NCBI RefSeq assembly: GCF_001310815.1
Contig: NZ_BAZK01000013.1
Span: forward strand, 62,001-126,000
DNA: 64,000 bases
Direction: 5' to 3'
Source of the DNA: Pseudovibrio denitrificans JCM 12308
GTDB taxonomy: Bacteria; Pseudomonadota; Alphaproteobacteria; Rhizobiales; Stappiaceae
Below the pieces are notes generated by a model. The model searched no databases, had not been told where the DNA came from, and saw nothing but the letters and a program-made list of their open reading frames with translations. Positions within the stretch are counted from its first letter, which is position 1; the number at the start of each line of letters is the position of its first letter. The position numbers were made by a program, and so were the translations under genes. Positions 26,685 to 36,523 of the stretch are shown here, piece by piece.

Positions 26685-28871
26685 ATGACAACAATCGTTA
26701 TTGTCGATGACAGAGCAATTAATAGAAGTATCTTTGAGAAGCTTGCACTCGCCGTAGATGCATCTGTCAAAGTACAGTGTTTTGCCTCGCCGATTGATGC
26801 TCTCGAGTATATGGAGAGCAACGTCCCTGACTTGATCATTACCGATTACAGCATGCCAGAGATGGATGGGGCTGACCTGACGCAGAAGGTACGCGCGCTG
26901 GAGCATTGCAGTGATGTGCCGATTGTCGTCATTACGGTCTTCACAGACCGCTCGTTCCGCATCCGTGCTTTGGAAGCAGGTGCAACTGATTTCCTGCAGA
27001 GTCCGGTTGATCATAATGAGTTTGTAAGCCGAGCGCGAAATCTGCTTGCTCTGCGGGAAGAGCAAAATGCAGTTAAACGCCATGCACGGTTTCTTGAGCA
27101 AGAGCTGGTCAATGTAGAACAGCAGAGTAAGGAAGCGCTGCGAGATTCTCGTGAGCAGCTGGCGCAGGTTATCGATAGTGTTCCTGCAATGATCACAACA
27201 AGTACGCGGGATGGCCTTTGCGCTTTCTCCAATGCAGCATGGGCTCGGTTTCTGAACTCAACGACTGCTGAGCTTGTTGGTGAGGATACCTACGGGAAGT
27301 TCGATAAATTTACCCGAGAGCGGAATCGCCGTTTGGATCGCAAGGTGTTTATTACGGGCAGGGCGCTGCCACCTTACGAGATTGAGCAGCGTAACCACGC
27401 GGGTGACATCTTCCACTTCATCGTCACAAAAAGCCCTTTGCTCGATGTGGAAGGGAACACGACGCATGTAGTTACAACTGCGACCAACATTTCTGATCGC
27501 AAACGTGCTGAAGCTCATTTGCTGCATATCGCACACCATGATGCTCTGACCGGTCTACCAAACAGGACCATGCTTGGTGAGCGGATTGATGAAGAGATCT
27601 TCCAGTGCCGCAACAGCGGACGTAGCTTTGCGCTGCATTTCATCGATCTGGACCGCTTCAAATCTATCAATGATGCATTAGGCCACCGCACGGGTGATCG
27701 CTTGCTGGAGGTGCTTGCAGAGCGTTTGTTGCGCTGTGTAGATGGTTCTGACCTGGTCGCGCGACTGGGTGGTGATGAGTTTGCTATTCTTCAGACTGAT
27801 TTGAAGAGCTCTGAGGAAGCCATGCGCTTTGCTCAGCATCTGGTGAGTGTGGTGGAAGAACCGTTCCACATCAGTGGTAAAGAGCTTCAAACCAGCGCCA
27901 GTGTTGGGATTACGAAATATCCGGAAGACGGCTTGAACAGTGAAGAACTGCTGCGCTGTGCGGATATGGCCATGTATCAATCCAAGGCTGATGGCGGGAA
28001 CACGTTTCATCTGTTCTCAACCAAGATGGATCATCACGTCAAAGAGACTGTTGCGCTGGAAGCTGAACTGCGGAATGCGATTGAGCATGATCAGTTGGAG
28101 CTGTTCTATCAGCCGCAGATTGATTTACGAACCAATGAGATTGTTGGGGCCGAAGCTCTGCTGCGCTGGAACCGTCCTGACTATGGTGTGGTTGCGCCGA
28201 ATGTTTTCCTTGGTACGGCTGAGGAAGTTGGCCTTATTTTGCCAATTGGAGAATGGGTGATTTTTGCTGCGTGTCAGCAGGCGAAAAAGTGGATGGATAT
28301 GGGGCTTGAAACGCCGCGCATTGCTGTCAACATCTCGCCAACGCAGTTCCGCAAGCAGAATGTGCCGCAGCTTTTGAAGGATGCGCTGGTTTCCTGCAGC
28401 TTGCCAGCTGATAAGCTTGAAATTGAGATTACTGAAAACATCGTTTTGCATGGATCTGACGCCACGGTTCGTGATTTGCGTGAGATCCGTGAGATGGGGA
28501 TTGCGATCTCCATTGATGACTTTGGAACTGGTTACTCGTCGCTTGCTTATCTGAGTAGGTATTCGGTTGACTGCCTAAAAATCGACCGTTGCTTCACGCG
28601 GGATATGATGACGGATCCGAACAACACCGTCATCATCAAAGCGATTGTTGGTTTGGGTAAGAGTCTCGACCTCTCCATCATTGCTGAAGGTGTCGAGACG
28701 CGCGAACAGGCGGAATACCTGAAGGATGCCGGTTGTGAGATGGCGCAGGGCTATCTGTTTGGCAAGCCTGTACCTGCTGAAGATTTTGCTCGTCTGTTGG
28801 AGGAGCAATCCTCGAACTTGCAAGGACATAGCCAGCAACGAGCTTTGGCAGGGGCGGAGTTTGAGCTATGA
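26685..28871 (+). CDS. Response regulator with PAS, GGDEF and EAL domains (cyclic-di-GMP turnover)
   Basis: A 728-residue protein. REC domain at residues 1-125 with phospho-acceptor Asp54 (TDYSMPEMDG). A short coiled coil follows, then PAS (about 155-275), GGDEF with intact LGGDEF at 362-366, and EAL with EALLRW at 490 plus later ENIVLHG, DDFGTGYSS and KIDRCF motifs. Both catalytic signatures look intact, so it may make and/or degrade cyclic-di-GMP. Its stop overlaps the ATG of the RpfC-like kinase (ATGA), so it is the obvious output partner of that DSF sensor. In Xanthomonas that place is held by RpfG, a REC-HD-GYP phosphodiesterase. Confidence 0.92.
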   Translation: MTTIVIVDDRAINRSIFEKLALAVDASVKVQCFASPIDALEYMESNVPDLIITDYSMPEMDGADLTQKVRALEHCSDVPIVVITVFTDRSFRIRALEAGATDFLQSPVDHNEFVSRARNLLALREEQNAVKRHARFLEQELVNVEQQSKEALRDSREQLAQVIDSVPAMITTSTRDGLCAFSNAAWARFLNSTTAELVGEDTYGKFDKFTRERNRRLDRKVFITGRALPPYEIEQRNHAGDIFHFIVTKSPLLDVEGNTTHVVTTATNISDRKRAEAHLLHIAHHDALTGLPNRTMLGERIDEEIFQCRNSGRSFALHFIDLDRFKSINDALGHRTGDRLLEVLAERLLRCVDGSDLVARLGGDEFAILQTDLKSSEEAMRFAQHLVSVVEEPFHISGKELQTSASVGITKYPEDGLNSEELLRCADMAMYQSKADGGNTFHLFSTKMDHHVKETVALEAELRNAIEHDQLELFYQPQIDLRTNEIVGAEALLRWNRPDYGVVAPNVFLGTAEEVGLILPIGEWVIFAACQQAKKWMDMGLETPRIAVNISPTQFRKQNVPQLLKDALVSCSLPADKLEIEITENIVLHGSDATVRDLREIREMGIAISIDDFGTGYSSLAYLSRYSVDCLKIDRCFTRDMMTDPNNTVIIKAIVGLGKSLDLSIIAEGVETREQAEYLKDAGCEMAQGYLFGKPVPAEDFARLLEEQSSNLQGHSQQRALAGAEFEL

Positions 28872-31471
28872 ACGATAACAGAAAAGTAAAGCTGCAAATG
28901 CTTCCATTGGGCAAACTGAAAGAGCTGTACTCCCGCATCACTCAGCTGGGTGGTGGTGAAGGTGAGATGTCTCTGAACCGGTTTATGTTCACGCTTCTGA
29001 TAACCCCGTATCTGGCATCGAACATCACCTTTGGCAGTGCCGAAAACTTCCAGACCAACGTTATCATGACTACCTTTGCGTTGGGCTCCGTGGCACTGCT
29101 AGCGCATTTGCTCTATTCGAAGCAAGTCAGCTCATTGCGGCGGGTGCTGGCGATTTTCCTGGATGTGGGAGCTGTTTCTGCAGGCCTTTACGCAGGTGGT
29201 GAGTATCTCTCCATTTTGTTCCCAATCTATCTTTGGGTGATCTTCGGCAATGGATTCCGGTTCGGACTGGATTATCTGGCGTTGGCGACGATCGCTTCTG
29301 TGAGTGGATTTGCGGTGGTGCTTACGACGCCATATTGGCAAGGGGAATTCATCCTTGGACTTGGCTTGCTGGGTTGTCTGGTCGTCGTGCCGCTATACGC
29401 CAGCAAACTCATACGCTCGATGACAGCTGCGCAGCAAGCAGCTGAGGCCGCGAATAAGGCAAAAACTCAGTTCCTGACTGCTGTGAGCCATGAGTTGCGT
29501 ACGCCGCTTAATGCGATCATCGGTATGGGTGATCTAATTCAGGATACCAAGTTGGATCCCGAGCAGCGAGATATGGCTAAGACCATCCAGTACTCTGGCA
29601 GTTCATTGCTTTCCATGATCAACGGCATTCTTGACTTCAGCCGGATCGAAAGCGGACGCATGATCGTCAATCGGACTGTCTTTGACATGAACTCGATCCT
29701 GCGTGAAGTGACTCAGATTGTTCAAGGGCAAGCCCGCGGTAAAGGCCTGATTATTTCGCGCTACGTGGACAGTAAGTTGCCTCCGTTCCTGGTGGGTGAT
29801 GCTCGTCATATCCGCGAAGTGCTGCTGAATATCGCTGGTAATGCGGTCAAGTTTACCGAAGAGGGCTCCGTTTCCATTAGTGCAACTTGCAAGGAAATGG
29901 ATGGCGGTAAAGTCAGTTTGTTGCTGGAGGTGAAAGATACCGGCATTGGTATCTCTGAGGATGCTCAAGGTCGTATTTTTGAGCGCTTTACTCAGGCCGA
30001 TGAAAGCATCGTTGATCGCTTTGGCGGTACTGGTCTTGGACTTTCCATTGTGCGTGAAGTTGTTCGCGCAATGGGTGGTGAAGTTAAGGTCACCAGCCAG
30101 CCAGGGCAGGGAAGTACGTTCACCATTGAGCTTGAAGTCGGTCGTGCTGTTGGTGATGAGACCGCACTCCTTGAAGTAACGGATGGTGCTGTTGCGATCG
30201 TCTCCAAACGCAAAGATCTGCGTGATGTATGCGCTGAGTCTCTTGTGGCGTGTGGTATTGAGCCTGAGTGCTTTGAAACAGTCGGTAGTGCCTTTAGTTC
30301 GTTGCGGCAGCAGACATCTACTGATGGCGGCAAGATTGTTCTGTTTGTTGGTGAAGATGTTTTGGCTGCGACCTCTGACAGCCTGCATTATGCGTTGAAG
30401 TCAACCGGACAGCATCACAACGTCAATCTTATTCCGATGTACTCTTCTGCTTCGGAAAAAGAGTGTGAGGATGTGTTCCAGCCGAGCATTGTATCTTCCA
30501 TCAAAGTTCCTGTTACCACTCAGTCCGTCGCATGGGCGTTGAGAGCGGCTGGTGCTGAAGACGCTAAATCGGGCATGGAGCTGAAGGAAGAGCTTCAGGC
30601 CTACTTCAGCCGCTACATCGGGCTTAACATTCTTGTTGCTGAAGACAACAAAACCAACCAGCGTGTGATTGAGAAAATCCTACAGAAGGGCGGGCACACC
30701 TGCACACTCGTCAGCAATGGTGAGCTGGCGCTGGATGAGCTTGAAGAGAACTCTTACGATCTTGCGATCATGGACATCAATATGCCAGTTCTGAATGGTA
30801 TTGAGACCATCAAGCTGCATCGTATTACAGAGCTCGGACAGGATCGCCTGCCTATCATTGCATTGACTGCAGATGCAAGCCGAGCTGCAGCCCGCAATGC
30901 CCAGGAGGCTGGTGCTGACGCTTGTGCAACGAAGCCAATTGAACCGCAAAAACTCCTGACATTGATTGATGATGTGATTGCTGAAAGCGGTGTTTATGAG
31001 AACATCACGCGGAGGCAAATCGCCAACAGTCAGGTGACTTCTATTGCGGAGCATCCGCGTTTCTCTTCTGAAGTGTCTTCAGGGATTGACTATGGAAGCC
31101 TATCTCAGCTGAGAACGCTCGGTGGTCTGGACTTTGTGATTGGGGTGATCGAGGATTATCTGAAAGACACCACGCAGCTGCATCGCGATATCAAAGCTGC
31201 TTATGAGGCTGGCGATACTGAGCTATTCCGTGCAAGTGCACATGCGCTGCGGTCTGCTTCAGTCAATCTTGGGGCAACTGAAGTTGCCAAACTGAGTGAT
31301 GACATGGAGAACATGCCTCCACACCAGATGCATGCTCTGGGTGAAGACATGGTGCGAAAACTGTCCGGCAAGGTGAAGCGAGACCACGACAATCTTAGTC
31401 GCTACCTGCAGCAGCTCAAGCAGGAAGGGCATAACCCTGTCAACCGCTTGAGCACTTTGGATTTTTCTTAG
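28868..31471 (+). CDS. rpfC: RpfC-like hybrid sensor histidine kinase for DSF-type fatty-acid signal
   Basis: An 867-residue hybrid kinase. The N-terminal membrane sensor (about residues 40-190, four to five helices) contains PIYLWVIFGNGFRFGLDYL, the RpfC-type element. HisKA has SHELRTP with His208 and the ATPase domain has DTGIGIS and GGTGLGLSIV. The REC domain has Asp636 (MDINMPV) and the C-terminal Hpt domain has His792 (AHALRSASVNLG). RpfC detects cis-2-unsaturated fatty acids (DSF) and relays phosphate. The DSF synthase gene rpfF lies convergent, 10 bases away, and a REC-GGDEF-EAL gene overlaps upstream, supporting the assignment. Confidence 0.88.
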   Translation: MNDNRKVKLQMLPLGKLKELYSRITQLGGGEGEMSLNRFMFTLLITPYLASNITFGSAENFQTNVIMTTFALGSVALLAHLLYSKQVSSLRRVLAIFLDVGAVSAGLYAGGEYLSILFPIYLWVIFGNGFRFGLDYLALATIASVSGFAVVLTTPYWQGEFILGLGLLGCLVVVPLYASKLIRSMTAAQQAAEAANKAKTQFLTAVSHELRTPLNAIIGMGDLIQDTKLDPEQRDMAKTIQYSGSSLLSMINGILDFSRIESGRMIVNRTVFDMNSILREVTQIVQGQARGKGLIISRYVDSKLPPFLVGDARHIREVLLNIAGNAVKFTEEGSVSISATCKEMDGGKVSLLLEVKDTGIGISEDAQGRIFERFTQADESIVDRFGGTGLGLSIVREVVRAMGGEVKVTSQPGQGSTFTIELEVGRAVGDETALLEVTDGAVAIVSKRKDLRDVCAESLVACGIEPECFETVGSAFSSLRQQTSTDGGKIVLFVGEDVLAATSDSLHYALKSTGQHHNVNLIPMYSSASEKECEDVFQPSIVSSIKVPVTTQSVAWALRAAGAEDAKSGMELKEELQAYFSRYIGLNILVAEDNKTNQRVIEKILQKGGHTCTLVSNGELALDELEENSYDLAIMDINMPVLNGIETIKLHRITELGQDRLPIIALTADASRAAARNAQEAGADACATKPIEPQKLLTLIDDVIAESGVYENITRRQIANSQVTSIAEHPRFSSEVSSGIDYGSLSQLRTLGGLDFVIGVIEDYLKDTTQLHRDIKAAYEAGDTELFRASAHALRSASVNLGATEVAKLSDDMENMPPHQMHALGEDMVRKLSGKVKRDHDNLSRYLQQLKQEGHNPVNRLSTLDFS

Positions 31472-31480
31472 AGCTAAACT

Positions 31481-32461
31481 CTAGAAAGCTTGTTTGCGAA
31501 CAGATGGAGCGCCGAGACGGTCCTGAGCTTTTGTCAGGCGTTCCATCTTTTTCAGATCCTGATCGGACAAAGACAGAGCGGCATCTACCCAGATCTCAAC
31601 CACGTCAATCAGCTCTTCATAGCTCACCGGTTGAACGGTGCGACCTGCGCGGTAGATAGCAGAATGCGCAGTGTGTTTGCGTGAGTTCTTGGTGATGTAC
31701 TGCTGAACTGCAAACGGTGCCTGGCCTTCTTCAACCACTTCATGGACAATGCCCATTTCGTGAAGTTCTTCTGCTGAGTACAAGCGGCCGCTCATGAGCA
31801 TCTTCTCAGCGATGCGACCATCTACCATGCGAGACAGGAAGCTATATGCACCCATACCCGGGAACAAGTTGAACAGGACTTCCGGCAGGCCGAACTTCGC
31901 CTGCTTTTCTGCGATGATAACGTCGCAGGAGAGGGCTGTTTCAAAGCCACCACCCAAAGCATCACCCTGGATCATGCCGATGGTGATGATTGGCAGATTG
32001 GAAGAGACGGCGTTGCGGTAAACAACGTCAATGCAATCAACCGCATATCTGTGAAGCTTCTCACGGTTCTTTTCGCGGATCAGCTGAATGAAGAGATTGA
32101 GATCTCCACCCAGATTGTAAACGCCCGGAATACGTGAAGCGACGACCTTAAAGTTGATCGGACATGGATCTGCTGGCTGATAGGTCTCGAAGAGGCGCTT
32201 CATCACAGCCTGAGACTGCGCCAGTTCACCCAATAGCTCTGGCGTGAAGCAAGGACGACCTTCGCTCTTCATGTAAAGCCAGAGTGCTTTGTTGGTTTCG
32301 TCAAACTCCAGATCAACCCAATTCAACTGTACCGATGCAAATTGCTGTGCAATTGAAACAGTTGAGACATCCATTGCTGGATGCGCATTGGACTTCAGGG
32401 ATGGCTTCGTGGTTCCACTAAAGGAAGGAAAGTTGGATCTATGCCCCGTTAGATCAGACAT
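31481..32461 (-). CDS. rpfF: RpfF-like DSF synthase (crotonase family)
   Basis: A 326-residue crotonase-fold protein with the RpfF hallmark stretches YNLGGDLNLF, GDALGGGFETALSCD, GLPEVLFNLFPGMGAYS and MSGRLYSAEELHEMG. The two catalytic glutamates sit at 174 (GGGFE) and 194 (LPE), 20 apart, as Glu141 and Glu161 in Xanthomonas RpfF. RpfF has acyl-ACP dehydratase and thioesterase activity and makes the diffusible signal factor. The N-terminal ~28 residues are extra, and an internal Met (MDVSTVSIAQQF) is an alternative start. The 3' ends of rpfF and rpfC converge. Confidence 0.9.
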   Translation of the reverse strand: MSDLTGHRSNFPSFSGTTKPSLKSNAHPAMDVSTVSIAQQFASVQLNWVDLEFDETNKALWLYMKSEGRPCFTPELLGELAQSQAVMKRLFETYQPADPCPINFKVVASRIPGVYNLGGDLNLFIQLIREKNREKLHRYAVDCIDVVYRNAVSSNLPIITIGMIQGDALGGGFETALSCDVIIAEKQAKFGLPEVLFNLFPGMGAYSFLSRMVDGRIAEKMLMSGRLYSAEELHEMGIVHEVVEEGQAPFAVQQYITKNSRKHTAHSAIYRAGRTVQPVSYEELIDVVEIWVDAALSLSDQDLKKMERLTKAQDRLGAPSVRKQAF

Positions 32462-33312
32462 CTCAGCCCCTACAAATTTTGGTCTACGCGTTTACAGTGG
32501 TTATGGCACACCCCAGATCAGTCTATTTTTTATTTCCGACTGTATTATGTGCAATCAAACATGGTAAATAATATATTAATGCTAATATGTATGTCGAGTA
32601 AAAAAGTTTCCACACTGCTTAGGTAAAGTAGTTACCTAGCGGCATTGTGGCTAAAATTTTAGCTTTATTGTTAACCATAAATATTAACTGTTAGATCAGC
32701 TGAAGTTATAGATATGATTACTTAAGAGCTGGAGTGAGGGTTACCAATAGGTAATGCGATGATAAGCTGAAGTTTGTAGTAAACAATTCAGTTGGAAGTA
32801 GAATTTGCTTAATGAGATGCAAGCATAAATAGTTATGGATTTCCGTAAAATTAAAGCGTTACTTAAATCTAAATATAAAACATAAAATGTGATCTGTTTA
32901 CACATTGCTATGGGCTGAGAAAACTTACCTTCTGTTTTAGTTTTGCATGAGGCATAGAGATCTATTCTAAACTGCGCTTGAGTTTAAACTGGGAAACTGG
33001 ATTTGGGTTGATTGCCTAAAGTGGTAAAAATTTTGCTGCTATATTAAAAATACTTTTTTATTACAGGTGCTTAATTGCATTTTATGTGTTTGATGCATGT
33101 TATGTCGTGGCTATTCTAAAGAGTTGCGATTTGTAAGATTAAAACTGTTCTTCTAAGGTTTTTTGCCTAAAAAATCGGCAATTTCATCTAGGTGGACTTT
33201 TCCCAAGCCCTTGGTTGAAATTTGGGTGTGAAGTGGGGGAAAACTGCTGAAACGTGCTGAGTTTGAGGTGATAACCAGCAAAAATGTATGATGAATCGAT
33301 TTCGCGCAGGCA
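32462..33312. other. AT-rich gene-free stretch between rpfF and the tor locus
   Basis: About 850 bases with many stop codons in all frames and no credible gene, RNA gene or strong repeat. It must contain the rpfF promoter on the minus strand. Confidence 0.6.
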
Positions 33313-33349
33313 AGAAAAAGGCCGCTCTGGGGGTAAGTAGAGCGGCCTT
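33313..33349 (-). terminator. Terminator of the torCDA transcript
   Basis: A perfect 11-bp stem AAGGCCGCTCT / AGAGCGGCCTT with a 10-base loop. Read on the minus strand it is followed by TTTTTCTTG. It starts 10 bases after the torA stop. Confidence 0.88.
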
Positions 33350-33358
33350 AGATTTTAA

Positions 33359-35829
33359 TTATGCACCTTTAGGAGCGTCAAATGCTGTTACGGTTGGTGC
33401 GTCTCCTTCCAGCTTAGCGATGTCTACAAGACAGGTGTTTGCGATGGTTGCCTGAGACAGTTTTGAGGCGCCTTTGTCGATGGTCAGAACGTTAGCGTGA
33501 CCATACTTACAGCGGGAGCCGATCTTGCCTGGCTCTTCCGGATCGTACCAACCGCCTTCGCGCAGACGAATGACACCCTTACGCAGGTCTCCTGTTACGT
33601 ATGCGCCCGCGAGTGTCTCACCGCGTTCGTTGAAGACACGAACCACATCACCGGTTTTAATACCGCGTGAAGATGCATCTTCCTCAGAGATCCAAACTGG
33701 CTCGCGACCTGCGATCGTGTAGTTGTCGCGGGTGGAGATGTTGTTGGTTTGTGAGTGGATGCGTTCAACTGGGTGTGGTGAAAGCATGTGCAGTGGATAC
33801 TGTTTGGCTTTCTCAGAACCAAGCCATTCAGCTGGCTCGATCCAGGTTGCGTGACCTTTACAGTCGTCGTAGCCCATATCTGCAACAGTCTTGGAGTAGA
33901 TCTCGATGAGACCAGATGGTGTGCCCAATGGTTCAAGGAGAGGATCTTCGCGGAACTCGCCGTGACGGGTGTACTGTATTGCTTCATCTGTTGTTGGGAA
34001 CTCGACATAACTTGTCGGGTTGGACCAGAACTCATCGAAGTCAGGCATTTCAAGGTTCTTGCTTTGCCCTGGGCCAGCGCTTTGCCATAAAGTTCGCGTA
34101 GCCAGTCTTCTTCAGATTTACCTTCGAGGTATTTGTCACCAAAGCCAAGCTTGTCTGCGATGCCTTGATAAATGTCGAGATCGTTCTTGGATTCAAACTG
34201 AGGCTCAACGACCTGGTGCATTGGGAAGAGGTACTTACCGGAAGCGCCGCCACCCATTTCCATGTCGTTGCGTTCAAATGCAGTGGTTGCAGGCAGAACG
34301 ATATCAGCGAACTTAGCGGATGCAGTCCAGAAGATGTCCTGAACGATGATGGTTTCAGGGCGCTGCCATGCTTTGAGCATGCGGTTGCGGTCTTGCTGGT
34401 GGCTGAGCGGGTTGCCGCCGGTCCAGTAGATCAGCTTGAACTCAGGATAGGTGTACTTGCGGCCATTGTGGTCGATGGTCTCGCCCGGGTTGAGGAGGGC
34501 ATCAGTAATGCGTGCCACTGGCATTGCAGGAGGCATGTTTTCTGGCGCTTTGCCACCAGAGAGGCCCGGGACGATCGCGTTGTTTGCGGATGGTACGCCC
34601 GCACATTCGTAGTGCCATGAGTAGCCGAAACCACCGCCCGGCTTGCCGATCTGGCCAAGCATTGCTGCGAGGGTGACCATCATCCAGTGCGGTTGCTCGC
34701 CGTGGTCAGCACGCTGCATGGACCAGCCGCCCATGATCATGGTTGTGCCATTTGCCATCTGAGCTGCGATATCGCGGATATCGCTTGCAGGTAACTCGGA
34801 GAGTTCAGAGGCCCATTCAGGTGTTTTCTCAATGCCGTCTGTTTCGCCGAGCACGTAGGCTTTAAGTTCTTCATAGCCAACGGTGAATTCTGAGAGGAAG
34901 TCCTCGTCTACTTTCTCTGTTTTGATCAGCTCATGAGCGATTGCCATCATGGTTGCTGTGTCAGAACCCGGACGCGGTGCATACCACTTCGCGTTCAGGT
35001 GCTTTGCGGATTCAGTCATCAATGGATCGATTGAGATGACGTTCTTGCCAGCATCGCGAAGCTGATCCAGATATGTGAAGCCTTTGTGATCTGGAATGAC
35101 CCAACCCATGTTGAGGGTTTCCTGCGGGTTACAGCCCCAAAGGATGATGTTGTCTGTGTGCTCCAGAACTGTCTCGTAACTAGACATCTGAGCGTACACT
35201 TCCGGATTACCCATGATGTGGGTCATGATGACCTGAGCTGCACCTGTAGAGTAGTCGCCCACGCCTTTTGTGTAGCCACCGTTCATGTTGAGAAGACGAT
35301 AGAGGCCTGCGCGGCAATTGTGGAAGCGACCAACACTCTTCCAGCCCGGAGAACCGCCATAAATTGCAGCAGGGCCGAAGGTGTCACGTACGCGGTTCAG
35401 TTCTTTTGCGACCAGTTCGAAGGCCTGATCCCATGTTACGCGTACGAACTCGCCTTTACCGCGGTCTTCCGTGTTGGCCTGAGGACCGTTTTCAAGGAAC
35501 CCACGGCGAACCATTGGGTACTTGATGCGACTTGGGGAATACACAAGCTCAGGAGTGTTGGCAATGTTTGAAGTTGGACGAATGTCGTGTTCGAAAGGTT
35601 TTGCTTCCACAAAGCGACCATCCTTTACAACAGCGCGGAACAGCCCCCAGTGCGCGCCGTTGAGAACTTCCTTGGTTCCAGCTGCTGCAGCATGAGCAAC
35701 CTTCATCAAAAGTGGTGAGCCCATGAATGCAATGGCAGAGGTGCTGAGCAGCGTGGACAGAAAACGTCTACGTGTCATCCCTTTGGTTGGGCTTGTGTTT
35801 TCGGTGATCGTGTTATTTTGAGTAGACAT
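33359..35829 (-). CDS. torA: TorA, periplasmic TMAO reductase, molybdoenzyme (frameshifted)
   Basis: A DMSO-reductase-family enzyme, restored length about 824 residues. Tat leader TRRRFLS, then GAHWGLFRAVVKDGR, the molybdenum-serine region GDYSTGAAQVIM, and GGWSMQRADHGEQPHWM. No N-terminal cysteine cluster is present, as expected for TorA/DorA. The frame breaks near 34052: adding one G (TTGGAA for TTGAA on the coding strand) joins GKART-L to EMPDFDEFW. The start ATG at 35829 has a good GGGAGGGA site; a longer frame to 35889 overlaps torD. Linked torC, torD, torT, torR and torS favour TMAO over DMSO as substrate. Confidence 0.88.
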
Positions 35830-35860
35830 GATGTCCCTCCAATTTCCCAGTTTTATGTGT

Positions 35861-36484
35861 TTAGTGCAGGGTGCTAAGGTCGCGCTCAATCAGAGCGCGG
35901 AGTAAGTTGGCGCAAGCAAGATAAAAGCCATCTTTGTCGTAGGATGAGCAGTCCTCGCTGAAACCTTGCGAGAAAGTTTTCAGGTGCGTTTGCAGGAAGG
36001 CTTTCAGTTCAGCCTGCTGTGTTGGTTGCAACGCCAGTTCGGAGCAGAAGCTCAGCATGGCTGCGATGTGGTCAGCAGGCTCGGAGAAGTTTTGATGGGG
36101 AGCCAGCTGGTGCTTGCGATAGGTTGTTTCTATTTCTGCAACACAGGCATGGCTGAGAGAGGTTTTCTCGGTTGCGTAGTAAGAAGCGTACGGTGGGGCG
36201 GATTTGCGACCACCAGCACCGAGGAACAGGCTTGAGAAGATGACGCGCAGATCCATGATTGCAGAGGCATCGTGACTGCGTTGATCCAGATTGAACTTCA
36301 ACAGATCAACAGCATCCTTCAAGTCAGCTTCGCACTGAAGATCATCCAATAACTGGCGGAGTTCTCCAGAGGTTGCTGACTGCAGGAAGGTGGCATTCAC
36401 TTCTGTTCCGAAAACACCTGCAAGGAAGCGATAGGTTGCGGCTCTTGAGAGGTTTTCTGTGGTGATGTCCGTTAGATCATACAT
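35861..36484 (-). CDS. torD: TorD, molybdoenzyme-specific chaperone
   Basis: A 207-residue all-helical protein with the TorD/DmsD-family motifs APPYASYYATEK and EPADHIAAMLSFC. It protects apo-TorA and aids molybdenum-cofactor insertion before Tat export. It lies between torC and torA, 31 bases upstream of the torA start. Confidence 0.88.
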   Translation of the reverse strand: MYDLTDITTENLSRAATYRFLAGVFGTEVNATFLQSATSGELRQLLDDLQCEADLKDAVDLLKFNLDQRSHDASAIMDLRVIFSSLFLGAGGRKSAPPYASYYATEKTSLSHACVAEIETTYRKHQLAPHQNFSEPADHIAAMLSFCSELALQPTQQAELKAFLQTHLKTFSQGFSEDCSSYDKDGFYLACANLLRALIERDLSTLH

Positions 36485-36523
36485 GGCTTATTCCTTAGAC
36501 AGAGACGGGTGTGGCGGAGCGGC

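Noticed and set aside
26685-28871. Calling the response regulator RpfG
   Set aside because: It has GGDEF and EAL domains, not the HD-GYP domain that defines RpfG.
29603-30388. 261-codon minus-strand frame inside rpfC
   Set aside because: Antisense to the conserved kinase and REC domains of rpfC. No domain seen.
33359-35829. Naming the molybdoenzyme DorA/DMSO reductase
   Set aside because: The protein family alone is ambiguous, but the full set of torC, torD, torT, torR and torS around it favours TMAO reductase.
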